Assembly: GCA_020226215.1 (NCBI GenBank)
Contig: CM035226.1
Location: forward strand, 88,498,895-88,562,894
Reading direction: 5' to 3'
Length of the DNA stretch: 64,000 nt
From: Sindora glabra
Taxonomy: Eukaryota; Streptophyta; Magnoliopsida; Fabales; Fabaceae
This document shows positions 25,201 through 34,525 of the stretch, piece by piece (the stretch's first letter is position 1; the number at the start of each line of letters is the position of its first letter). The translations under genes and the position numbers were made by a program. The notes beneath the pieces were generated by a model. That model saw only the letters and a program-made list of their open reading frames with translations, had not been told where the DNA came from and did no database searches.

Positions 25201-25239
25201 TTGGTGCATATGATATATATGCTCCAGGTTGAGGAGGAG

Positions 25240-25408
25240 TGTTAAATAGTAATAAATGTGATTGATTTGTATTAGTTGTCTATACTGTAATTAGTTAGTA
25301 ATTAGAATAAATGAGAAGCTTGATGCGTATGATATATATGCTCCAGAATAAGCTACATATGTGACAAGCTTGGTGCATATTATATATATGCTTTAGGTTG
25401 AGGGGGAG
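25240..25408 (+). repeat. truncated copia LTR plus reiterated polypurine-tract segments
   Basis: 25240-25316 is the first 77 bp of the LTR and is nearer to the 5' LTR (one difference seen) than to the 3' LTR. It breaks off into 25317-25346, a copy of the pre-PPT segment (GATGCGTATGATATATATGC). Then 25347-25408 gives another copy (AATAAGCTACATATG... to GAGGGGGAG). The original is 25172-25239, so the pre-PPT sequence occurs three times. Confidence 0.85.
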
Positions 25409-25603
25409 TGTTAAATAGTAATAAATGTGATTGATTTATATTTGTTGTCTATGTTGTAATTAGTTAGTAATCAGAATAAATGAGAAAATGTTTAGACATA
25501 ATTCTAGGGATTTTTTTTGCTAGCATTAAAATGTATTAATTGTAATTTTACTATATAAAAAACCAAGGCTGAGATGATTTTCTCAAGCTATTTATTCCTA
25601 ACA
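25409..25603 (+). repeat. copia 3' LTR
   Basis: Full-length partner of 20255-20447, 195 bp, ending CCTAACA. It differs from the 5' LTR at perhaps 5-8% of positions, indicating an old insertion. Confidence 0.9.
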
Positions 25604-25765
25604 ATCTCAAGTATGTAAAAAGTGTTGCAGGCTCAAGATGTTTATTTATTAAGTTAAGATGTTTGTTGTTAGATAGAGGTAGGGGCATAAAGCTATTTTG
25701 CTTAGAATGTTAATTTAGAGTCATGGAGAACAAGTCCATGAAGTGAAAAATGGGTTAAAGAAAAG

Positions 25766-25868
25766 TATGAGTCAAGATGTTTTTTTCTTTTTCAGAAAAT
25801 GAGAAGTTAAGATGATGTGGATAGCATTGCTCCTTTGTTGGATTTATTAAATTAACTAGCACTTAATA
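25766..25868 (+). repeat. direct repeat, copy 2 (pair at 19279-19385)
   Basis: Matches 19279-19385, including GTTAAGATGATGTGGATAGC and ATTGCTCCTTTGTTGGATTT. Confidence 0.8.
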
Positions 25869-26816
25869 AACATACTCAAGATGTTTATTTGTTAACAAAT
25901 AAACTCAAGACTGCCCAGAATCTTATTTAAATACTCAAGACTTTTATTTGAATACTTTGAGAGTCTATTTGTTAGTATGAGTTTATTTGTAAACATGACC
26001 AGGGAGCAATTTGAATATTCAGATTGCTTAAAATCAAGATGTTAAGATTCTTTGAGTTTATTTGTTAATACCATTTTAGCACCTAGCTTCTTTTTACAAG
26101 TGTACTCCTTCTTAGTATTAGGCTAACATATTAAAATGAAATTGAAAATGGGATGGAGTAAATATTACTCTTGCGACAAAGAGATCTCTATCAATTGTAG
26201 GATCCCACATACTTGAATAATGCTATTTAAAATGAAACTGAAAGTGGGATGGAATAAATATTACTCCTGAGATAAAGAGGCCAAAAATTGAGTGGATCAA
26301 AGGTCTCATGCGGTGATGTCTTTGCAGCGAGGATCTTATCCTCACTTATATTTGGCCGACAACTTGTTGCTAGTAATATCTCAATTTTTTGCAACCTAAA
26401 TAAGGGCAAGTATTTCCTTTATTTATTTGTTTTCTGAAATTGCAAAGCATATTGGGTATGTTGTAGGCTTTTAAAGGGATCAACTCATGACTCCACAATC
26501 TTAACCATATCACGGTCTTTGCTTCATATTTGTGGTAGTATATGCTTTAACTAAAGAGCCATCCCAAACACTATATCGTGGGACCAGTACAATTACCCTA
26601 TCTATTATTTATATATAAGAAGATTATAATAAATTATTGTGTATTAAATAATTAAAGTCATAGTGGGCAATTCATTTAGTAATTGAAGATGATAAGGCAT
26701 GCCATTGCTTTATGAGGTCTCCCTTTTTTTAAAAGATATTGCTAAATTTATATTATTTGTTAATATTATTTTATTAAGTTATGTTCTTTGACACTTAATG
26801 TGATATTATGTAGATA

Positions 26817-27990
26817 ATGAGAGATTTTGAGAGAAATTGTGTTGCTGCAATAGTTGCAGATATGGGTTGGCTTGTTACCTTGCTTCATATACATCGATAT
26901 GCTACTTGGGTTGAAAGGTTTATTGAAGGACCAGGAATAGAAAGGGAAGCAATTAAACAAGAGCTAATAAGAAGAATACAAACTGATGAAAGGACTTGTG
27001 ATATTTTGCAAACGGGGCCTAATGTTTTTGACCATCTAGTTAATATTTTAAGAATAACTAATCTTCTTAAAGGCTTTAGATATGGTTGTGTTGAGGAACA
27101 AATGGCCAAATTTCTACATATTTTAGCACATGATGTTAGAAATCACACAATTGGTTTTTTCTTTTTTCGCTTGGGTGAAATCATTAGTTGTTACTTTCAT
27201 CAAGTTGTAAGGGTACTTATAACACTTGAGAGTCATTTTTTAGTGCTACTTGATGGAAGTGTAATCCTCCAAGTAATATTGGACAATAGGGCAAGGTTCT
27301 TTCCTTATTTTCAGGTAAAGTCATTTCTTTAAGATAAATTAGGTTTAATTTTTATTATCCACTAATTTTAAATTTATATGAAATAAGTAGAATTGTGTTG
27401 GTGCTCTTGATGGAACACACGTGTGTGTGAAAGTTCCAAAGGAAGATGTAACAAAGATGTTGTGGGAGAAAAGGTTACCCAACAATGAATATATTGGCTG
27501 CATATTCATTTGATTTAATATTTACATATATTTTACCGGGATGGAAAGGTTAGTTGCTGTTTCAAGAATTTTAGGTAATGCTTTGCATAGGGAAGATAAG
27601 CTTACAGTTCCTAAAGGTAATGTATATACACATATATATGTTTAAATTTTCCTTTATTATAAATTAAATCATAATTTAGGAAATTTCTATTTGGTTGATG
27701 TGGGTTATGCATTGAAGTCTAAGTTTATTACTCCATATGGGAGGACAACATATCATCTCAGAGAATACTCGAGGCATCCACCATGAAAATAAAAAAAATT
27801 ATTTAATTTGCAGCATTCATCATTGTGCAATTCTATAGAAAGGACTTTTGGAGTTTTGAAAAAAGGGATTTCCAATAATAGCAAGTGGAATAAAGGCACA
27901 ATATGACATTGAGACCCAATATGAAATTGTGTTGGCATGTATATTACACAATTTTCTAATGGGCGTTGATCTTGACCAATGACTTTTATC
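26817..27990 (+). pseudogene. PIF/Harbinger transposase (DDE_Tnp_4) with small introns, frameshifted
   Basis: Exon 1 (26817-27314, 166 codons) starts MRDFERNCVAAIVADMG. It contains CDILQTGPNVFDHLVNIL (the PIF helix motif CRxxxRMxxxxFxxL) and EEQMAKFLHILAHDVRN. It ends CAG|GTAAAG. A 76-bp intron leads to exon 2 at 27391 (NCVGALDGTHVCVKVP, first catalytic D). A frameshift follows: the next family motif, SFDLIFTYILPGWKG (27503-27550), is in another frame. SRILGNALHREDKLTVPKG then gives a second intron, and YLVDVGYALKSKFITPYGR (about 27690) carries the second D. After a broken stretch, SIERTFGVLKK (about 27835) carries E. All three catalytic residues are recognisable, but the frame is not continuous. 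The protein would cut the TIRs in the nucleus together with the Myb-like partner at 29058. Confidence 0.9.
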
Positions 27991-28576
27991 AGAAGTTGAT
28001 TGAGAGCTTATGGAGAGAGAGAGCATGAAATTGAAAATCCACTAAGAAGTGCAATTCAAGATATTGATACAATACAATGAGAGCGAATGAGAAATTTAAT
28101 TGTAGAGCAAATGTGGAATGATTATAATGCTCAAAATAAGGTATGAATTTTTGGATATTAGTGCATGTCTCTACTTGCTACTTGCTACTTGCTCCTTAAC
28201 CATGTATCGGAGTAAATTTGATGCATTTTTGGATATTTTAATGCTTTTCTGTTCAAGATATGTAGAATTTATAGATTTCTAGTTAAATGATTTTGTAAGA
28301 CATCTATTCAAGATGGTATTTATGTTCAACAATTACTGATTTGGGGCTCAAATTTGCTCTCCCTATTACTATGTTGCATTGTGAAAAAAGAAAAAAGAAA
28401 AAAAAAGGGTTTGATTATATGTCAATCCTAATATCAATGTCAGTGTTCTTGTTGTTACTCTCCATCATTGTAACATGTTGATATATTACTTGAAGCGGTC
28501 ATATTTCCTTGTGGTAGTGTTGGTAAGGTTACTCCAATTATATAATATATAAATATACATATGGTGGAAGAGACTT

Positions 28577-28876
28577 ATGATTAGAGTTTATGGGGCATAT
28601 TTGTCTGGCAATGCCTTGCTTCTGGACAGCCAGCATAGAAAGACCCTTACATCTCCACTGTCGGCTTTGCTGGGCACCCCACGAAGGGGTCACCATCTAC
28701 ATTGTATACTCCAATTCCTTTGCCTTATCAAAAGGCATGACTTGAAAGAAGTTTTTGGACTCTACTCTGAGACAAGTATTGAAAGAACAGCTTCAATCAG
28801 AATTAGTTCAACGTTTAATAACTTAAGGATCAATTTATTTATCCTGGCCCTTTTTTTGTGGTGCGATTTTAATTAA
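28577..28876 (+). other. unexplained GC-richer patch between the Harbinger genes
   Basis: An open stretch of 99 codons with higher GC than its surroundings (for example CTGTCGGCTTTGCTGGGCAC near 28660) lies between transposase and Myb ORF. I recognise no motif. It may be a captured fragment or an intron or UTR of the element. Confidence 0.25.
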
Positions 28877-29057
28877 TAGCAATGATGCTGTCAATTTGTC
28901 CTTTTCTACTTGGTCCATGCCCCTACCATTTTAATGAGGATCACAATATTTATGATAGGCTTTTAAAGCAGCCATGCTCATGTTTTATTATTTAATTCTT
29001 ATACTGCTGCTATTCATGATTTAATGCTAGTACTACCTATTGTTAATATTTTTAGAT

Positions 29058-30102
29058 ATGGATGGGACTGATATAGAAGTTCAATCAACTCTCCAAAGTA
29101 ATAAGAAGGGTAAATATCTAACTTGGACACCTGAGATGGATGGACTACTTTTAGAGGTTTTGAAAGAGCAAAAGGTAAAAGGATAGAAGCAAGATAGGAA
29201 CTTCACACAGGAGGCATATAGGATTGCTATTGATGCACTTAACATGAGATTTGGAAAGGAGATTAAGGTTGAAAATGTTATAAATAGACTTAAAACTCTC
29301 AAAACTCAAATGCATATAGCTTTGGAGGTCTGGAACAAAAGTGGTTTCTCTTGGAATGATATTGGAAAGAGTATAGGGGCTAAGGCTAATGTTTAGGATC
29401 AAGCAATAGAGGTAAAATAAAAAACAATAGCATTTATTATTAGCAAGCATATTTTTTAATAGATACTTATGTTATTGTTTCCTATTGATTTACTAGGAAA
29501 AAGCAGATGTGAGATTAGTTTGTGGCAAACAACTTTTCAATCTCCACTTCATGTGTGACATCTATGAAAAAGATAGAGCAACTAGTTTAAATGCAGAAAG
29601 TGCGAAAGAAAAAGTGAAGAAATGGCAAGATGAGACGGCAATAATTTCCATTGAAGAGATTGACCAACTACAAGCAGATAATTCTATCCATATTAAAAGT
29701 GTTTACCAAGGTAATGAAGTAAATGAAGAAGCTAACCAAGCGCCTTCACTTTCAGCTTACTCAGTATCTAAGAATCATTCAACAAGGAAAAGGGGAATCA
29801 AAAGAAAGGCTCTTGTTGAAAATGTCATTAGTGAAGATATTAAAGATGTTAAGGAGGCTATGAAAGAGATTGCCTTGCAATTAAAAGCAGTAATCCTATT
29901 GCTAACCTAGGTGGTACAAATGTTGCAAGAGATGGAACTTGAAGAGGTGGTACAAATGTTGCAAGAGATGGAACTTGAAGGTGACTTCTTGGATGCTTTG
30001 GATTATCTTATGGCTAACCCAATTCATATTAACACTTTTAGAGCACTTCCAAGAGATTTGCATGGGAATTGGCTTTTCAAAAAGCTAGAAAATCATATTT
30101 GA
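29058..30102 (+). pseudogene. Myb/SANT-like second protein of the Harbinger element
   Basis: Exon 1 (29058 to about 29411) encodes a leader and a trihelix-type Myb/SANT domain: YLTWTPEMDGLLLEVLKEQK, then ALNMRFGKEIKVENVINRLK, with SGFSWNDIGKSI. It has two in-frame TAG codons where the family has Trp (KG*KQDRNF and NV*DQ). After an intron, exon 2 (from about 29497) gives CDIYEKDRATSLNAES, a basic region (STRKRGIKRKALVE) and a C-terminal GDFLDALDYLMANPIHINTF plus FRALP. One further TAG at 29908 precedes a tandem 36-bp repeat. This protein type partners the PIF transposase and binds element ends. Confidence 0.85.
29911..29981 (+). repeat. in-frame 36-bp tandem duplication in the Myb-like ORF
   Basis: Two copies of the codons for VVQMLQEMELE(E/G), at 29911-29946 and 29947-29981, identical at the DNA level. 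The duplication preserves frame and lengthens a likely amphipathic helix. Confidence 0.9.
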
Positions 30103-30548
30103 GTTTTACTTTATAGCTGGAACTACTTTTGCCTTTTTAATGATGAAACTTCTTTTGTCTTTTTAATTTTATCATCATTTGATATCAAACTACTGCCAAA
30201 CCATTGTTAGGAATATTGTTGATGAAATGGTTCTTATGATAGTTATGATATTCTTATAATATGGTGTTGATGAAGTGGCCTTATTGTTTTATGTTTCTGG
30301 AAGAATTCTTGTATGTAACTTAACACTAGGTATTGTTCCAATGCTCTGGAGTTGAAATCAGTGTTGAATTCCAGAAGAATCTGCAATTTGAAGGCAATTT
30401 CAAATTAGCGCAAAAAAGTGGGATTCTTATCCTCATTTCTTCATTTTTTTTCTTGTTTGTACTCATAGCTATGTCTTATAAAACTGATGACATGCCTTCA
30501 TTGAATGGTAAATGACCAAAACTTACTTTTGTTCTTCTGTTTTTTGTG

Positions 30549-30872
30549 TGGTGTTTCTCTATCACTCTCATCTGCAGAACTGCTTGTTTGGAATTATGAT
30601 CCCAAATCCACGAGTTGTTAGATCTGATAGGACTATTCTAGTTTGTATTCCTTTTAGTTCTGCCATTTATGCTTCTCTATTTTTGATTTTGTTATAAATG
30701 CTCTACACATTTTCATCCATCTCCTGCCAAGTATATAATTCTCAATTCATTCTCAGAAGACATGAATATAGATGCTATAATGCTGGCTGTCTTATCTTGA
30801 CCAACATAGGAACACCACTGTTGAAAGTGGCGTTTCTCTATCACTCTTATCTACAGAACTTTCTTGTTTGTT
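30549..30872 (+). repeat. short spaced direct repeat
   Basis: GTTTCTCTATCACTCTCATCTGCAGAACT-like sequence of about 40 bp occurs at 30551-30590 and 30831-30872 in the Harbinger 3' region. Confidence 0.6.
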
Positions 30873-31180
30873 GAGGAAAATGAACATTTGGTTTGTAAAA
30901 TGGCAGGGGATATTGATAAATGGGCAATTCCCAGGACCTTAGATTGAGTCCGTGACCAGTGATAAGTTGATTATCAGTGTTTTCAATAGCTTGGATGCAC
31001 CTTTTCTTATTTCGTGGTTAGTACTTTGTCTTTGTTTCCTTTGATGGACATTATCAACTCTTTGCATTTTCTTTCTGTTGGCTTGATGAATGAACAAATA
31101 GCAAAGAACTTTTGGTAAATTGTTTTACTTGAATGATTTTTCATTTACATTTTTATCTTTTCTTTTGTCTTGGTCTGAAT

Positions 31181-31214
31181 GTGTGTGTGTGTGTGTAAAA
31201 GAGAGAGAGAGAGA
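31181..31214 (+). repeat. (GT)n / (GA)n compound microsatellite
   Basis: About eight GT units, AAAA, then seven GA units, 245 bp inside the right end of the Harbinger element. Confidence 0.95.
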
Positions 31215-31742
31215 AGCAAATTATTTTACAAGACAAATAAAACAGTATATTATAGGTAATATAGTAAATATAAATATTTTAAATAAATTTTACATGATTT
31301 AATTAAGGTTCCAAATAGAAAATTTCATTTTAAAGTGAAATGAAATCATATTTTATATAATTTGTTCCAAACAAAAGAGTTTATTTAAAAATGAAATGAA
31401 ATCATTTTTTTAAAATGAAATAAAATGAGTTCTTATTTCTGGTTGTGCCAAACAAAGCATAAGAGTATTGAAAATATTTTATTTGTTCAACGTTATATGT
31501 AGGAAGTATGGTGGAAAATAACATCCACTTCTCTAGAGCAGTTGTTTTCCCCTCATTACTTTAACACTATGCATTATTTTGTTGGTCACAAGGCATATAA
31601 ATGGCATCAAAATCTTTTATGATTTTACTATAGGGATGTTTTCCAACAAAACAGACACAGCAATAAATATGCATATTTTCTTCTTCAGTCTACATAGAGT
31701 TCAATTTGTTGTAGTAATAACATTAGTTTTTTTACACTGCAG

Positions 31743-32078
31743 CTTATGTCCAATGACAAATTCAAAAGTGTAGAGCAGCGGGTACTGGCAAATCACAGAG
31801 GGCCTAGGGTATCTATTGCATACTTTTTCACTCTTCATCTCTACCCATCAACAAGAATGTATGGCCCTATAAAAGAACTACTGTTAGAAGATAATCCTCC
31901 TGTTTTTAGGGAAACATCATTGCAAGAAGATAATCCTCCTGTTTTTAGGGAAACATCATTGCAAGAAGATAATCCTCCTGTTTTTAGGGAAACATCATTG
32001 CAAGATTTTGTTGCTTACTATGATAAGAAGGGACTTGATAGCAATTCAGCCCTTACACATTTCAAGTTACAGACATAA
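31743..32078 (+). pseudogene. dioxygenase exon 3 (open, with triplicated 13-codon unit)
   Basis: Follows a good acceptor (TTTTTACACTGCAG, 31729-31742) in phase with exon 2, restoring GDLLQ-LMSNDKFKSVE. It contains QRVLANHRGPRVSIAYFF (family HRVLAN...GPRVS) and MYGPIKELLLEDNPP. Three identical copies of EDNPPVFRETSLQ follow, where the family has one, then DFVAYYDKKGLDSNSALTHF and a stop at 32076-32078. The distal iron ligand His is Gln here. The reading frame is clean, unlike exon 1. Confidence 0.9.
31887..32003 (+). repeat. perfect 39-bp tandem triplication in exon 3
   Basis: Copies at 31887-31925, 31926-31964 and 31965-32003 are identical base for base (GAAGATAATCCTCCTG...). They add 26 residues in frame. 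Confidence 0.97.
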
Positions 32079-32889
32079 ACTTGTAAGTCTGATTAACATG
32101 TTCAGTTACTAGAATAAATTGTAATAACCATTCAGAGAGAAAATAAAATGAGTCAGGTGAATGTTAAGTAATATACTGCGACTTAATTGCGGTACATCAA
32201 GTTTATTCATCCAGACACTCATGATCTTTCCTTTGCAGGTAATCAGATTTATTGGTTTCATTTGTTCAAATTCTGTCTTTGATGATTAGATGGCTTGTCA
32301 GTGTAAAAAATATGAATTTGTCTGTACGTGTAACGTTAATATTGTTGCTGCTCTTTATAAATTTACAAGAAAAATTAGGTTGCATCTCAAATAACCTTCT
32401 TCCATCTCATATGCTAATTTTCTTTCTGTCTCTCTTAGTCTTGTCAAGCCTGAACATTAAGGTAAGGCAATCAATGAACAAAGAGACATTGCTTTACTCT
32501 TTTGGGTTAGTTTAAATGGTAAGGTTCGTTGAAAACAATCCAAGTCTTGGATTCAAATCCTGTTTCCAGCAATCTAAAGGACTTGATGATTTGTAAGTAT
32601 TATGGATGGCTGGTGGCCTGTCCTAATGTGGAGTAATTTATTCTACTTGTAATCTTTGGTCTATGAGGAAAAAGAATTAAAAGAAAAGGGGACCATGCTT
32701 TCCTCGCTGAGGAAAAAACTTGATTGGAACTAGGTACACTATCGTCTTCTTTCCACTTCTTATCCTCCTAGTTGACAAGCGTATCATTCTAATCCACAAG
32801 AACACCATTTCACCACATGCATTTTCGTCACAGAAAACAAACATTCAGAAAGCAAATGAAAACTGTGGAATAACAGGATCCAAATATTT
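32079..32889. other. spacer between dioxygenase relics, with a SINE-like segment
   Basis: No coding region is recognised apart from the SINE-like sequence listed separately. The rest is AT-rich DNA that could include the old 3' UTR of the upstream relic (32079-32250). Confidence 0.5.
32503..32680 (+). repeat. tRNA-derived SINE-like sequence
   Basis: An A-box-like GGGTTAGTTTAAATGGTAAG (32503) is followed about 45 bp later by a B-box-like GGATTCAAATCC (32549-32560), then an unrelated tail ending in an A-rich stretch near 32680. The spacing and motifs fit a degenerate polymerase III promoter of a SINE, not a functional tRNA. Confidence 0.45.
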
Positions 32890-33330
32890 AGCAAAAGTGA
32901 ATTTTGAGGGCTTTTGATGAATCAAAATCCGTTGTGAAAGGATTTGTAGATGATGGAGGGTTGAAGATTTCCAAGGATATTCATAAATGAGAAATATAAG
33001 CTTGAGGATGAATTAAGTTCTGATATCTCAAAGCTCTGTATTCCAATTATTGACTTCAAGCTCAAAGGCATTGAGGGAGAGAAAACAGATAATTGACAAA
33101 ATCTGATATTGTCATGAGAGTTGGGGTTTCTCTTAGAGAGGGTTTTGGATGAGATGACCAGTGATATACAAAGATTAGATGAGCAAGGAGACACTGAATT
33201 GAAGAAGTTCTGTTACAACACGAACTTTGAAATCTATCGAGCAACACCACCTAATTGAAGGGATTCTTTAAAACATGCAAGGCCATTTGACTTAGAAATT
33301 GTCTTATGTGCCGTTAGTGCATCCGAGTAG
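32890..33330 (+). pseudogene. second dioxygenase exon-1 relic
   Basis: Pieces of the same family's N-terminal region can be read in shifting frames: VNFEGF and SKSVVKGFVDDGGLKISK (family KAFDESKSGVKGLVDAGVTKIP), then LCIPIIDFKLKGIEGEK (IPVIDLxGI), then VLDEMTSDIQRLDEQGDTEL (EMKxxxRRFHEQDxEx), and NTNFEIYRATPPN*RDSL (NSNFDLYSxxxxNWRDxF, with W as TGA). No exons 2 and 3 follow it within the window. It indicates that the locus was once a tandem dioxygenase cluster. It is more decayed than 16636-32078. Confidence 0.8.
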
Positions 33331-34280
33331 CAATTTAGTTCTGGTGCCCACATGTAGCGAATAAAAAAATCTGAAATCTCACAACTGACTTTTTAATGTA
33401 TTTTTGGAAAAGCCATGCGTATATCTAATTTGGATGTGGGTTCGGCAATTTCCACATGTATTTGATAAGGGCTTGAATCTGATGCACCACTTGAAAAATG
33501 GTGTCATCTGCACCGGCAGATTAATGATTATGATTGGATTGTATAACCTATTGCTTAGTTTTGGAATTCAATTCTGAAGCCTAACAATGCAATCTCAGCC
33601 GTGCGTCTACTAGTGCAAATTTACAAAAGTTTAAAATAGGCGCCCTATAATTCATTCCGTTTGATAATTATTCATTAATTTTTCGAACAAGTTTTTTCTT
33701 TGGTCTAAATTTTTCAAAAAAGGTAATGGGATTAGTCTTCACACCCCTTGAGTTACTTTCTGAATCTCTGGGACGCAAGCCTCACTACCCAAAGGACTAG
33801 GGTTGTGATGACTAATGAGGAACTTTGTCTCATTTGCCATTACTAGTCAGTATGCCTACAACCAGATTTGACTCTGGTTTAGAGCAAACTCGCTGAGAGC
33901 ACCTTCCTCACCATGCTCCAACAGGGCCAAGCTGGGCTACAAGAATTGTATTGAAAAGTGAAAATAAGGAAGTCGAAGTAACATTGTTGGAAAATAAATG
34001 GTGCATCTAAAAACAACAATACTACTTTTACTCCTCACCCCTATCCTTTTACATGTAGTTGGACTGTCTCACCTGTATGTATGTAAAAGGGTGTGAGTGA
34101 AGGAGTGGAAGTAAGGGAACAGAGCAAGATTTATTCATCTAAAAATAATACTAGGATCCCTTGTATTAAACCTAGGAGAATGACGTGTTGAAAATTTAAT
34201 GTTTGCACAAATTTTTCATAGTTGATTACGTATCATAGTATAATTTATGTATTGAACAGTAAAAGAAGTATTTTTTTTAT

Positions 34281-34525
34281 AAATATGGGTAGAAGAAATA
34301 AATTAAGGTTAGATCATAATCTGATTCATGTACCTCTACTATTTGTATTTTAAATTATTGCATATTGTATTGTATTTCAAAAGACCAAGTCTCACATTGG
34401 ATAAATATGGGTGGAAGAAATAAATTAAGGTTAGATCATAATTTAATTCATGTACCTCTACTACTTGTATTTTAAATTATTGCATATTGTATCATATTTC
34501 AAAAGATCAAGTCTCATGTTGGATA
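34281..34525 (+). repeat. two-copy tandem repeat, period 122 bp
   Basis: AAATATGGGT(A/G)GAAGAAATA begins each unit at 34281 and 34403, and the two copies differ at under ten positions. Each ends in AAGTCTCA(C/T)(A/G)TTGGATAA, a phrase common in plant LTR U3 regions. TATAAATAGTA follows at about 34854. The segment may be an LTR remnant. Confidence 0.85.

Larger units (their letters stand above)
20255..25603 (+). mobile_element. Ty1/copia LTR retrotransposon, decayed, nested in the Harbinger element
   Basis: The 5' LTR is 20255-20447 (193 bp, TGTTAAATAG to CAACA). It is followed by a primer-binding site TTGGTATCAAAAC complementary in type to initiator tRNA-Met. Gag, protease, integrase, RT and RNase H relics follow in copia order on +. 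The polypurine tract (GAGGAGGAG) precedes a truncated LTR at 25240, and a full 3' LTR lies at 25409-25603. The flanking five bases (AATGT left, ATCTC right) do not match, so a target duplication is not visible; this agrees with rearrangement at the 3' end. Many stops and frameshifts mean it is not autonomous. Confidence 0.9.
18459..31459 (+). mobile_element. PIF/Harbinger DNA transposon, 13.0 kb including a nested copia element
   Basis: Termini are GCCTCTTTTTGGTAC (18459) and, read inward from 31459, TGCTTTGTTTGGCAC. Both continue into similar AT-rich sequence (AATTAGAATTCATTTCATT; AATAAGAACTCATTTTATT). The element is flanked by a TAA duplication (18456-18458 and 31460-31462), the 3-bp T-A type target of this superfamily. 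It carries both genes of an autonomous element on +: a DDE_Tnp_4 transposase (26817 to about 27990) and a Myb/SANT-like protein (29058-30102). Without the copia insert (20255-25603) it is about 7.6 kb. It sits wholly inside intron 2 of the dioxygenase, in the same orientation. Both genes are broken. Confidence 0.8.
16636..32078 (+). pseudogene. 2-oxoglutarate/Fe(II) dioxygenase (ACC-oxidase-homolog type), 3 exons, disabled
   Basis: Joined exons 16636-17179, 17793-18114 and 31743-32078 follow the whole length of the DOXC dioxygenase family known as 1-aminocyclopropane-1-carboxylate oxidase homologs (about 365 aa), and intron positions match at both junctions. Exon 1 is broken by at least three frameshifts and two stops. 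Exon 2 is intact and carries the iron ligands RHSD. Exon 3 is intact but reads SVEQRV where the family has SVEHRV, so the distal His ligand of iron is replaced by Gln; the 2-oxoglutarate Arg (GPRVS) is kept. Intron 2 is 13,628 bp because nested transposons inserted there. The donor of intron 2 is GC rather than GT. The ancestor would have been a soluble cytosolic oxygenase of specialised metabolism; the substrate cannot be inferred. Confidence 0.9.

Noticed and set aside
26817..27332. 171-codon ORF as a host gene
   Set aside because: It is the first exon of the Harbinger transposase; the catalytic D, D and E follow downstream.
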